A DNA stretch of 64,000 nt from Dokdonella sp. (GTDB lineage: Bacteria; Pseudomonadota; Gammaproteobacteria; Xanthomonadales; Rhodanobacteraceae). Location of the stretch: assembly GCA_019634795.1 (NCBI GenBank), contig JAHCAR010000014.1, positions 43,586 through 107,585 on the forward strand, written 5' to 3'. This document shows, one piece after another, positions 8,620 through 16,606 of the stretch. Below the pieces are notes generated by a model that saw nothing but the letters and a program-made list of their open reading frames with translations, made no database searches and was not told where the DNA came from. The translations under genes and the position numbers were made by a program. The stretch's first letter is position 1. Each line of letters begins with the position of its first letter.

Positions 8620-11600
8620 ATGAACCTCTCCGCCCCCTTCATCCGCCGCCCGATCGGCACCCTGCTGCTGGCCATGGGGGTTTTCGTCGGTGGCGTGATC
8701 GCCTATTTCCAGCTCGGTGTGGCGGCGCTGCCGAATGTCGAGTTCCCGGTCATCTTCGTCGTCGCCAACCAGCCCGGCGCGGATGCCGAGAACATGGCCT
8801 CGACCGTGGCCGCGCCGCTCGAACGGCACATGGGGCAGATTTCGGGCGTCGACCAGATGGGTTCGCACAGCAAGGAAGGGCGCTCGTCGGTGATCCTGTT
8901 CTTCGACTTCGACAAGAACATCGACGGGGCGGCGCGCGACGTCCAGGCGGCGATCAATGCGGCGATCCCGGATCTGCCGAGCGGGCTGGTCACGGCGCCG
9001 ATCTATCGCAAGGCGAATCCGAACAATGACCCGGTCCTGCTGCTCTCGCTGACCTCGAAGTCGCGCACCGCGGCCGAGCTCTACAACATGGCCGATTCCC
9101 TGCTGTCGCAGCGCGTGCGCCAGTTGCCCGGCGTGGCCGACGTGACCCTGGCCGGTGGCGCGACGCCGGCCGTGCGCGTGGACGTGAACCTCGGACTGCT
9201 GACCTCGATGGGCATTTCGGCCGACCAGGTGCGCAATGCGATTGCAGCCGCCAATATCACTTCGCCGCAGGGCTTTCTCGGCGATGGCCAGCGCACGATG
9301 ACGATCGCGGCGAACGGGGCGCTGACCGAGGCCAGCCAGTTCGCCGACCTGATCGTGGCCGTGCGCAACGGCGTGCCGGTGCGGCTGCGCGATATCGCGA
9401 CGATCGGCGATGGCCAGGAGAGCAAGGACCAGGCGGCCTGGTTCAATGGCGAGCGCGCGATCCTGATGGCGATTACGAAGCAGTCGACGGCGAACGTGAT
9501 CGACACCGTCGACAGCATCTACGAGCAGTTGCCGCTGATGCGCAGCTGGTTGCCCGAGGGCGTCGAACTGACCCCGTTCAACGACCGCACCGCGACTATC
9601 CGCGCCTCGATCCACGAGGTCCAGATCACGATGCTGATCAGCATGTGCCTGGTCATCCTGACCATGTTGCTGTTCCTGCGTCGGGTCGCGCCGACCGTGA
9701 TCGCCGGGCTTTCGGTTCCGCTGTCGCTGGCCAGCGCGTTCATCGTCATGTACGCGTTCGACTTCACCCTGGACAACCTGACCCTGATGGCCCTGGTCAT
9801 CTCGATCGGCTTCGTCGTCGACGATGCGATCGTGGTCATCGAGAACGTCGTGCGCCACCTCGACATGGGCAAGTCGCGCCTGCAGGCGGCGCTCGATGGC
9901 GCGCGCGAGATCGGCTTCACGATCGTCTCGATCACTGCCTCGCTGGTCGCCGTGTTCCTGCCGCTGCTGTTCATGGGCGGATTCATGGGCATGATGCTGC
10001 ACTCGTTCGCGGTGACCATCGCGGCGGCGATCGCGATGTCGGCGATCGTCTCGCTGACCCTGACCGCGTCGCTGTGCGGCAGCTACCTGCAGGCGCACAA
10101 GGAGGAGAAGCCATCGCCGCTGGTGCAGCGCATCGACCGCATGCACGCCGGCATGTTGCGTGCCTACGCACGGGCGCTGGACTGGTCACTCCGGCATCCG
10201 CGCACGATGAGCCTGCAGCCGCTGGTCCTGGTCATCCTCACGATCTGGCTGAGCACCTTCCTCAAGTTCGGTTTCGTGCCCGAACAGGACACCGGCATGA
10301 TCCAGGGCACCACTGTCGCCAGCGCGTCGATCTCCTACGACGCGATGGTCGAGCTGCAGCGCAAGGTCGCCGACGTGATCGCGGCCGATCCCGCGGTCGA
10401 CAGCCTCGGCTCCTCGCTCGGTGGTGGCGGCTTCCGCTCGGGCAGCAATCGCGGCAGTCTCTACATCAACCTGAAGCCGCTCGGCGAAGGTCGCGACGTG
10501 TCGACCTCCAAGGTCATGCAACGCCTCGCCGACAAGACCGACAACATGCCGGGCATCCAGCTGCGCCTGCGTCCGGTGCAGGACATCGGTGGCGGCGGTC
10601 CGCGCGGCGGCGATTCCGAATACACCTATTCGCTGAAGGGCAGCAACTACGGCGACCTCGTGACCTGGGGACCGCGCCTGGCGGCCGAGCTGCGCAAGCT
10701 GCCGCAGTTCACCAATGTCGGCACCGAACTCGATGACGGCGGCGTCGAACAGAACCTCGTCATCGACCGCGATACGGCGGCGCGCCTCGGTGTTTCTATC
10801 GGCGCCATCGATAGCACCCTGTACAACGCCTTCGGCGAGCGCCAGATCTCGACCATCTATTCGGACCTGAACCAGTACAAGGTCGTGCTCAACGCGGTCA
10901 CCGGTGTCACGCCCGGGCTCGATACGCTGAACGCGCTGCATGTGCGCGCGAACAATGGTGCCATGGTGCCGCTCAGCGCGGTGACCCGGGTCGAGCCGGG
11001 CACGGCCTCGCTGGCCATCCAGCACGATTTCCAGTTTCCGGTGTTCGACATCAGCTTCAACCTCGCCCCGGACATCAGCATGGGCGAGGTCAAGCCGCTG
11101 ATCGACCAGGTCGTGCGCAACATGCGCATGCCCGGCGACATCAAGGCCGAAGGTTCGGGCAACTTCCGCCGCTTCCAGCAACAGCAGTCGGGGCAGGGCC
11201 TGCTGATCCTGTTCGCGATACTCGCCGTCTACCTCGTGCTCGGCATCCTCTACGAGAGCCTGATCCACCCGGTGACGATCCTCTCGACCCTGCCGGCGGC
11301 CGGCGTCGGCGCCTTGCTCGCGATGCTGGTGACCAATACCGAGCTGTCGGTGGTTTCGATCATCGCCATCGTGCTGCTGATCGGCATCGTCAAGAAGAAC
11401 GCGATCATGATGATCGACTTCGCCTTGAACGCCGAACGCGACGGCGGCAAATCTCCGATCGAGGCGATCCGCGAGGCTTGCCTGGTCCGCTTCCGGCCGA
11501 TCATGATGACCTCGATGGTCGCCATCCTCGGCGCATTTCCGCTCGCGATCGGATTCGGTGTTGGTTCCGAGATGCGCCAGCCGCTCGGCATCGCGATGAT

Positions 11601-11748
11601 CGGCGGCCTGCTCGTTTCGCAGAGCCTGACTCTGTTCTCGACGCCAGCGCTCTACCTAGTCTTCGCGCGCATGGCGCAGCGACGCCGGGAGCGCAGGAGC
11701 GCCCGGCGCGCGCCAGGCTCGCTGGTGGCGCCAACGGCCGCGGTCTGA
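8620..11748 (+). CDS. mdtC: RND multidrug efflux permease (MdtC-like)
   Basis: This is the second RND permease, 1042 residues. It starts MNLSAPFIRRPIGTLLLAMG and carries the TM4 Asp pair in GFVVDDAIV (Asp401, Asp402). The periplasmic loops, central FGFVPEQDTGMI motif and C-terminal LLIGIVKKNAIMMIDF block are all intact. Two Gly-rich spots in the porter domain (LGGGGFRSGS and IGGGGPRGG) are notable. ATG 8620 was chosen because the open frame upstream (from 8389) runs through the repeat island. With the MdtA- and MdtB-like proteins it should form an MdtABC-type heteromeric pump. The tail (RRRERRSARRAPG) is highly basic. Confidence 0.92.
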   Translation: MNLSAPFIRRPIGTLLLAMGVFVGGVIAYFQLGVAALPNVEFPVIFVVANQPGADAENMASTVAAPLERHMGQISGVDQMGSHSKEGRSSVILFFDFDKNIDGAARDVQAAINAAIPDLPSGLVTAPIYRKANPNNDPVLLLSLTSKSRTAAELYNMADSLLSQRVRQLPGVADVTLAGGATPAVRVDVNLGLLTSMGISADQVRNAIAAANITSPQGFLGDGQRTMTIAANGALTEASQFADLIVAVRNGVPVRLRDIATIGDGQESKDQAAWFNGERAILMAITKQSTANVIDTVDSIYEQLPLMRSWLPEGVELTPFNDRTATIRASIHEVQITMLISMCLVILTMLLFLRRVAPTVIAGLSVPLSLASAFIVMYAFDFTLDNLTLMALVISIGFVVDDAIVVIENVVRHLDMGKSRLQAALDGAREIGFTIVSITASLVAVFLPLLFMGGFMGMMLHSFAVTIAAAIAMSAIVSLTLTASLCGSYLQAHKEEKPSPLVQRIDRMHAGMLRAYARALDWSLRHPRTMSLQPLVLVILTIWLSTFLKFGFVPEQDTGMIQGTTVASASISYDAMVELQRKVADVIAADPAVDSLGSSLGGGGFRSGSNRGSLYINLKPLGEGRDVSTSKVMQRLADKTDNMPGIQLRLRPVQDIGGGGPRGGDSEYTYSLKGSNYGDLVTWGPRLAAELRKLPQFTNVGTELDDGGVEQNLVIDRDTAARLGVSIGAIDSTLYNAFGERQISTIYSDLNQYKVVLNAVTGVTPGLDTLNALHVRANNGAMVPLSAVTRVEPGTASLAIQHDFQFPVFDISFNLAPDISMGEVKPLIDQVVRNMRMPGDIKAEGSGNFRRFQQQQSGQGLLILFAILAVYLVLGILYESLIHPVTILSTLPAAGVGALLAMLVTNTELSVVSIIAIVLLIGIVKKNAIMMIDFALNAERDGGKSPIEAIREACLVRFRPIMMTSMVAILGAFPLAIGFGVGSEMRQPLGIAMIGGLLVSQSLTLFSTPALYLVFARMAQRRRERRSARRAPGSLVAPTAAV

Positions 11749-11872
11749 TCGACCGCGGCGCGAGCCATGCTTGCACGCCTGCGTGCGTGCCGACTGCGCA
11801 ACGGATCCGGTGATTCCATCCGCCCCGGAATCCGGGCATTCTTGGCGGCCGCCACGCTTGGACCCCGAGTGC

Positions 11873-12400
11873 ATGAAACGATCCCGAACCGCGGCGCTGG
11901 TGCTGATGGGCGCCGCGCCGCTGCTGCTGACCGCCTGTACCGAAGAGACGACCCGAGAGGGTCTGTACACCTCGATCGACGAATGCGCCGGTCAGGTCGG
12001 CGATCTCGCTGCCTGCGAGGAAGCCTTCGACAAGGCGCGGCAGGAGGCCGAACTCAGCGCACCGCGCTATGCCTCGTTCGACGAATGCGTCGCCGAATAC
12101 GGGACCAACCGCTGCACGGCGCGCCGTGATGCGAACGGCCATGGCTATTTCATGCCGCTGATGACCGGTTACCTGATGGCGCAGATGTTCCGCGGCGACC
12201 AGCGCGCGGGCCTGAGCGGCAGTCCGGCATTCCGCGACGGCAACGGCCACTGGAAGCGCCCGGCACCGGGTGCCGGTGGCGTCTATTCCAACGGAGTCGC
12301 CCGACCCATGCAGGCCATCTCGGCCGAGCCGAATCGAGCGCCGACGGTCAGGCGCGGCGGATTCGGTTCCTCAGGCAGTCATCGCAGCGCCGGTTCCTGA
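11873..12400 (+). CDS. ygiB: DUF1190 lipoprotein, YgiB-like
   Basis: The 175-residue product starts with a lipoprotein signal peptide whose lipobox ends LLLTAC (Cys22). The mature part has the paired cysteine-containing motifs of DUF1190: SIDECAG...LAACEEAF and SFDECVAEYGTNRC, followed by GHGYFMPLMTGYL and a long Gly/Arg-rich tail. In E. coli, ygiB lies in the tolC-ygiBC region. Its biochemical role is unknown. Here the stop codon TGA is directly followed by the ATG of the YgiC-like gene, so the two are translationally coupled. The ATG at 11873 was chosen because it begins the signal peptide. Confidence 0.85.
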   Translation: MKRSRTAALVLMGAAPLLLTACTEETTREGLYTSIDECAGQVGDLAACEEAFDKARQEAELSAPRYASFDECVAEYGTNRCTARRDANGHGYFMPLMTGYLMAQMFRGDQRAGLSGSPAFRDGNGHWKRPAPGAGGVYSNGVARPMQAISAEPNRAPTVRRGGFGSSGSHRSAGS

Positions 12401-13582
12401 ATGCGCAGGGTTCCGATTGCCGAGCGCGCCAACTGGCGCGATCGTGCCCTGCAGGCGGGTTTCGACTTCCATACGATCGACGGCGACCGCTACTGGGACG
12501 AGTCGGTCTTCTACGCCTTCAGCCTGGAACAGATCGAGACCGACATCGAGGCGCCGACCGAGGAACTGCATGCCATGGCCATCGACATGCTCGATGGCAT
12601 CGTCGGCAGCGAGGAGCAGCTGAGCCGGCTCGATATTCCCGAACCGTTCTGGGACCTCGTTGCGCGAAGCTGGCGCGCCCGCCAGCCGCACCTGTACGGT
12701 CGCATGGACCTGGCCTATTCGGGACGGGGCCCGGCCAAACTGCTCGAGCTCAACTACGACACGCCGACGTCGCTGTTCGAGGCGGCGTTCTTCCAGTGGC
12801 AGTGGCTCGACGACCAGCAGGGCGAAGGTCGTTTGCCGGCGGCCGCCGACCAGTTCAATTCGATCTACGAGAGTCTGGTCGAGGCCTTCGCCACGCTGGC
12901 GCCGTCCTTGCCAAGGCCGCTCCACTTTTCCGCGGTGCGCGATTCGGCCGAGGATCGCGGTACCGTGAACTACCTGCGCGATTGCGCGATCCAGGCAGGC
13001 ATCGAATGCGGCTTGCTCGACATCGAGGACATCGGCGTCAGTGCCGACGGCCGCTTCACCGATCTCGAGGACCGCGTGATTGGAACCCTGTTCAAGCTCT
13101 ACCCGCTCGAGGACCTGTTCCGGGAGGAATTCGGCCGCTACCTGCCGGCGTCGGACACGCTGCTGCTCGAGCCGCCCTGGAAGTCCGTGCTCAGCAACAA
13201 GGGCATCCTGCCGCTGCTCTGGGAGAAGCACGAGGGGCATCCAAACCTGCTCGCCGCGAAGTTCGACGCGGGTGGCGCGGACCTGCCCAGGGGCTGGGTG
13301 CGCAAGCCCTTGCACTCGCGCGAGGGCGCAAACATCGAGATGCACCATGAGGATGGGCGCAGGGAACAGACCGAAGGGCCATACCGCGGCCCGGGCATTG
13401 TCCAGGCATTGCATCCGCTGGCCGGGTTCGCTGGCCGCTTTCCGCTGATCGGCAGTTGGGTCGTCGGCGACCGCGCCTGCGGCATTGGCATCCGCGAAGA
13501 CCGAAGTGCGATCACGCGCGATTCCGCGTGCTTCGTTCCGCATGCCATCCTCGATGAGGACAGCGGCGTGCTGATCGCCTGA
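12401..13582 (+). CDS. ygiC: Glutathionylspermidine synthase-like ATP-grasp protein (YgiC/YjfC)
   Basis: The 393-residue protein matches the synthase-like half of glutathionylspermidine synthetase (PF03738). Typical motifs are DESVFYAFS, GRMDLAYSG, KLLELNYDTPTSLFEA, LLEPPWKSVLSNKGILPLLWE, WVRKPLHSREGANI and a final ACFVPHAILD. No amidase (CHAP) domain is present, so it resembles YgiC/YjfC, for which peptide-spermidine ligase activity is proposed but not settled. It is a cytoplasmic ATP-grasp enzyme. The gene abuts ygiB with no intergenic base and is the last gene of the pair. Confidence 0.9.
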   Translation: MRRVPIAERANWRDRALQAGFDFHTIDGDRYWDESVFYAFSLEQIETDIEAPTEELHAMAIDMLDGIVGSEEQLSRLDIPEPFWDLVARSWRARQPHLYGRMDLAYSGRGPAKLLELNYDTPTSLFEAAFFQWQWLDDQQGEGRLPAAADQFNSIYESLVEAFATLAPSLPRPLHFSAVRDSAEDRGTVNYLRDCAIQAGIECGLLDIEDIGVSADGRFTDLEDRVIGTLFKLYPLEDLFREEFGRYLPASDTLLLEPPWKSVLSNKGILPLLWEKHEGHPNLLAAKFDAGGADLPRGWVRKPLHSREGANIEMHHEDGRREQTEGPYRGPGIVQALHPLAGFAGRFPLIGSWVVGDRACGIGIREDRSAITRDSACFVPHAILDEDSGVLIA

Positions 13583-13692
13583 AGGGCACTCGTCGCGCGT
13601 GCAGCCCGGCGCCCTTGCCACCGCGCCGGCTCGGCGCTGCGGAAATCGTGCCGGCGTGCGCGGGCAGCCCGCACATCACCGGCCGCAGTCGC

Positions 13693-14085
13693 CTACTTGG
13701 CCAGCTGGAAGGTCGTGTAGCCCGGCATGGCCGCCGCGGCGAGCACGATCGGCTGATCGACCTGGTCTGCTTCGATCGAGGCGTAGACGGTCACGGTGGG
13801 CAGGATCGTCACGGCGATGGCTTCGACGTCGGCGGTCACGGTCAGGGTCGGCATCAGGGTCACCGGCACCGGTCGCGTCGATGCGAGGCGCCAGCTTGGC
13901 GCCGCGTGCGGGTTCGACAGGCTGGCCGTTACCTTCATCTCCGGCAACAGGGTGGCTTGAACCGGGGCGCGGGAATCCAGCGTCGCCGAGGACTGCGCGG
14001 CGGCACTGATCGAAAACAGCGCGAACATCGTGCCGATCAGGACGGTCGATTTCGCGGTGGTCGGTTTGAATCTGCGAGCGTTCAT
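13693..14085 (-). CDS. Small exported protein with three internal repeats, family unknown
   Basis: I do not recognise a family for this 130-residue product. It has a clear signal peptide (basic start, hydrophobic 14-28, likely cut after SAAAQ). The mature part contains three imperfect copies of a beta-rich motif: PVQATLLPEMKVTAS (41-55), PVPVTLMPTLTVTAD (72-86) and IAVTILPTVTVYAS (90-103). It ends MPGYTTFQLAK. A strong ribosome binding site (AGGAGA, 5-6 bp before ATG) supports it as a real gene. It is monocistronic and convergent with the ygiC-like gene. The composition suggests a small periplasmic or surface beta protein (inference). Confidence 0.7.
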   Translation of the reverse strand: MNARRFKPTTAKSTVLIGTMFALFSISAAAQSSATLDSRAPVQATLLPEMKVTASLSNPHAAPSWRLASTRPVPVTLMPTLTVTADVEAIAVTILPTVTVYASIEADQVDQPIVLAAAAMPGYTTFQLAK

Positions 14086-14333
14086 TTTTTTCTCCTGCAG
14101 CGGATGTCACAAACTTCGTGGAGCAAGCACCATGCCACTCGTGAAGTTCGCCTCGCTTGCAGGAAATCAGATGCGCGATCAACGACTTTGGTTGCTAGGA
14201 CAGAAGTCATGCCTGTGCAAATGGACACTCCGGCGGACAGCTTTTTCTGTCCGTGGACACTGCGAAACGCGTCGGCAGGTGCCTGCCAACGCGTGTCCGG
14301 TGCGCGTCTGCAACGCAGCCGCACACGGCTTCG
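14086..14333. promoter_or_regulatory. Intergenic region with two inverted repeats
   Basis: This 248 bp gap separates two minus-strand genes. It holds an inverted repeat at 14234-14253 (CGGACAG, 6-nt loop, CTGTCCG) and a 13-bp near-perfect one at 14267-14279/14282-14294 (ACGCGTCGGCAGG; one mismatch, 2-nt loop). Both lie downstream of the beta-helix-like protein gene and upstream of the small repeat protein. They could terminate the former or act as an operator for the latter. On the minus strand the 14234-14253 loop reads A-rich, so neither is a classic T-tailed terminator in that direction. Confidence 0.45.
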
Positions 14334-15464
14334 CTACTGGAAGCCGTTGGCGAAAATGATGTCCCAGGTCTGGTTCTCCCAGGCGCCGGGATCGAGCGCG
14401 CCGAAGCGCGTGCGCAGGGATCCGCCGAGGTCGTAGCCGAGAAATCCGTAGATCGGAATCGTGCCGAGTCCGAGATTGAGGAATGGCGAATCGTCGCGCA
14501 GGCGAAAATCCTGGTTGGCGGAATCGACGAAGCGCGGATCGCCGGTCAGCGGGTTGGTCTGCGACAGCGGAATAGTTCCCGAGGCCGTACCGATCCGGCT
14601 GTAATCGGCGAAGGCGACGCCGTTGCCGAAGCCGCTGGCGGTCGCACCCTCGATATTGACGTCGGAAACGGCATTGTTGAAGAACAGGGTATTGACCAGG
14701 TCCAGGCGCATGCCGCCGCCGACGGTGACGCCGATGCCGCAGCCGCGTCCGCCGCTTCCGGGGCAGCTGCCGTTGGCGAAGGTGCTGTTCGCGATCAACA
14801 CGCCATTCGGTCCGTCGCCGGCGAGCGAAATCGCCGAGAAGTGGCCGAACGCCGTGGTCGGCGCCGAATTGTCGGCGAACAGGCTGTTGACCACGCGAAT
14901 CAGTCCGCGGCGGACATACAGGTCCGCGCCGCCACCGAAGTAGCCGCTATTGTTGGCAACGATCACGTTGTCGAGCCAGAACTCGACCTGGATGTCGGCT
15001 CCGGAGAACATCTGCAGTCCGCCGCCACGCTGGAACGTCGCCGGATTACCGAAGCCATCGCGGATACTGAGGTTCTGTACGCCATAGCGCGGTCCGAACG
15101 GGACGCTGCCCGGCGGATTGAAGAACATGCCCAGTACCTTGGTCACGCCGGAGCCGGTCAGTAAGGTGCTGGCCGCGGTACCGACCTGCTGGGCGCAATT
15201 GGTGGCGCCGTTCTGGACCCAGCCACCGGTCAGGAACACCCAGCCCGGATTGGGGCTGTTGTAGAGGAGCTGCTGGCTGGGCGCATAGATGCCCTGCTGA
15301 ATCTTGATCTCGTCGTCGGTCGGCGAATTGGCGGCAGCGGTCAGCGCCGCCTGCAGCTCGCTGACGTTGGTCGCGCAGTAAACGGCGGCGTGACCCGTCG
15401 ATGCGGCTGCTCCGATGAGCACGGCCATGCCCAGTCGGGCGAGTGGGGAAAGTTGGGAATGCAC
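14334..15464 (-). CDS. Exported parallel beta-helix-like protein (choice-of-anchor Q type) ending IFANGFQ
   Basis: The 376-residue product has a signal peptide (MHSQLSPLARLGMAVLIGAA, cut near GHAA). An N-terminal module follows (ATNVSELQAAL...DDEIKIQQGIY), then right-handed beta-helix-like repeats rich in Asn/Gly (LDNVIVANNSGYFGGGADL, VVNSLFADNSAP, LIANSTFANGS, LVNTLFFNNA). Near the end come PRFVDSANQDFRLRDDSPFLNLG, GALDPGAWE and the C-terminal IFANGFQ. Asn/Gly-rich helices with a terminal block like this are typical of 'choice-of-anchor Q' surface proteins. The GTG start at 15464 is preferred because GGAGA lies 5 bp upstream and the signal peptide then begins properly. The longer frame from 15524 adds 20 hydrophilic residues. 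Confidence 0.75.
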   Translation of the reverse strand: MHSQLSPLARLGMAVLIGAAASTGHAAVYCATNVSELQAALTAAANSPTDDEIKIQQGIYAPSQQLLYNSPNPGWVFLTGGWVQNGATNCAQQVGTAASTLLTGSGVTKVLGMFFNPPGSVPFGPRYGVQNLSIRDGFGNPATFQRGGGLQMFSGADIQVEFWLDNVIVANNSGYFGGGADLYVRRGLIRVVNSLFADNSAPTTAFGHFSAISLAGDGPNGVLIANSTFANGSCPGSGGRGCGIGVTVGGGMRLDLVNTLFFNNAVSDVNIEGATASGFGNGVAFADYSRIGTASGTIPLSQTNPLTGDPRFVDSANQDFRLRDDSPFLNLGLGTIPIYGFLGYDLGGSLRTRFGALDPGAWENQTWDIIFANGFQ

Positions 15465-15762
15465 AATCGTCTCCGTCAGCAAATCTTCCCGAACATGTAC
15501 GCAGTTCTGGGCCGGATCCCACAACGGCTGATTCGTCGCTGGCGGGTCGACTGTCAGGATCCGGATGCCGGGAACGCACCGGGACCTTGTCTACGGGCGC
15601 TGCGGAACTGCGGATCGAGGAGCGCAAACGTGAGCGGTTGCGGCGCGGATGATCCGGCCAGGCAAGGCATGCAGGGGAGGATCCTGCCGGCCCGCGGATC
15701 AGACCAGGGCTGCCAGGACTAGACCGCGGTTGTCGCGGTCGAAGCAATCGATCCGGGGCGGG
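15465..15762. other. Intergenic region, no gene seen
   Basis: The 298 bp between the beta-helix-like protein gene and the SGNH hydrolase gene contain no credible gene. Weak open frames here are shadows with Arg/Ser-rich translations. Short imperfect stems occur around GGATCCTGCCGG (15680-15691) and CCGCGGTTGTCGCGG (15723-15737). The promoter for the minus-strand beta-helix gene should lie here, but I see no good -35/-10 pair. Confidence 0.4.
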
Positions 15763-16569
15763 CTAGTCCGGATTCCTGCCGGCAATGGCCAGGGCCAGCC
15801 TGACCTCGGCGGCCGGGTAGGTGTAGGAGCGTGGGCCGCGAGTGGCCGGATCGGGCAGGAACGTATCCGACACGACTGCCGCTGGAAAATGCGCGTCCGG
15901 CTCATGCATCGGCGCCAATACGCGAAGCGCGCCATTTTTCGGGCTCTCGCCGAACAGGGTCCGGTATAGCGCGATGGCTTCGAGCAGGACCAGCTCGTGC
16001 CCCGGATGCATGCGGTCCGCGTGCAGCCAACGGCTCGAGGGCGCGGCCTGCATGCCGGCCTGGAGCCGATTCGAGATCGAAACGTAGGGGATGCCGAGCG
16101 CCGCTGCCGCCGCGGATTCGGCCTCGACGATTTCCCGCGATGCCCGCGGGGAGCCCTGGTAGGTGCCGAGCAGCAGCGGCATTGAGCCGCGGTCTCTCAC
16201 CATGCCGGCCAGGCGTTGCAGCGAGTTCGCAGCGCGTTGGCAGGAATCGGAGCCGAATGCGCAGAGAAAATCGCCGCCACGCTCCTGCAAGATCACGCGG
16301 TCGTATTCCGCGCTGCCCAAGGCGCGCTCGACCGATCCATCCGCGAGCCGGTCGGACAGGGTCGCGCCACCCTTGACCAGCATGTCGCTCTGGACGCTTC
16401 GGCCGTTGCGTCTTGCCAGGGCATCGAACACGGCCGGCAGGTTGCCCACATAGACGAGGCTGTTTCCGACGAACAGCAGCCGCATCGCCGGCGGATCGAT
16501 CCGCTCCCTGGCCCAGGAGCCTGCCGGCGTGGTCAGCGCCAGCACCAGCAGCGCCCAAGCCGCGCGCAT
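15763..16569 (-). CDS. Exported SGNH/GDSL-like hydrolase
   Basis: The 268-residue product has an N-terminal signal peptide (MRAAWALLVLALTTPAGSWA). The block I nucleophile motif is LLFVGNSLVYVGN (Ser in GNS instead of GDS). A later ILQERGGDF stretch may be block III-like, and the C-terminal ADRMHPGHEL supplies the Asp-x-x-His of block V. The family hydrolyses esters or acyl groups on lipids, peptidoglycan or polysaccharides. The substrate is not evident. A periplasmic or outer-membrane location follows from the signal peptide. The gene sits 37 bp downstream of putA on the same strand, so read-through from putA is possible. Confidence 0.75.
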   Translation of the reverse strand: MRAAWALLVLALTTPAGSWARERIDPPAMRLLFVGNSLVYVGNLPAVFDALARRNGRSVQSDMLVKGGATLSDRLADGSVERALGSAEYDRVILQERGGDFLCAFGSDSCQRAANSLQRLAGMVRDRGSMPLLLGTYQGSPRASREIVEAESAAAAALGIPYVSISNRLQAGMQAAPSSRWLHADRMHPGHELVLLEAIALYRTLFGESPKNGALRVLAPMHEPDAHFPAAVVSDTFLPDPATRGPRSYTYPAAEVRLALAIAGRNPD

Positions 16570-16606
16570 CAGATTCGCCGGGCCGGGCGCGTCGCTGGCA
16601 TCGGGT

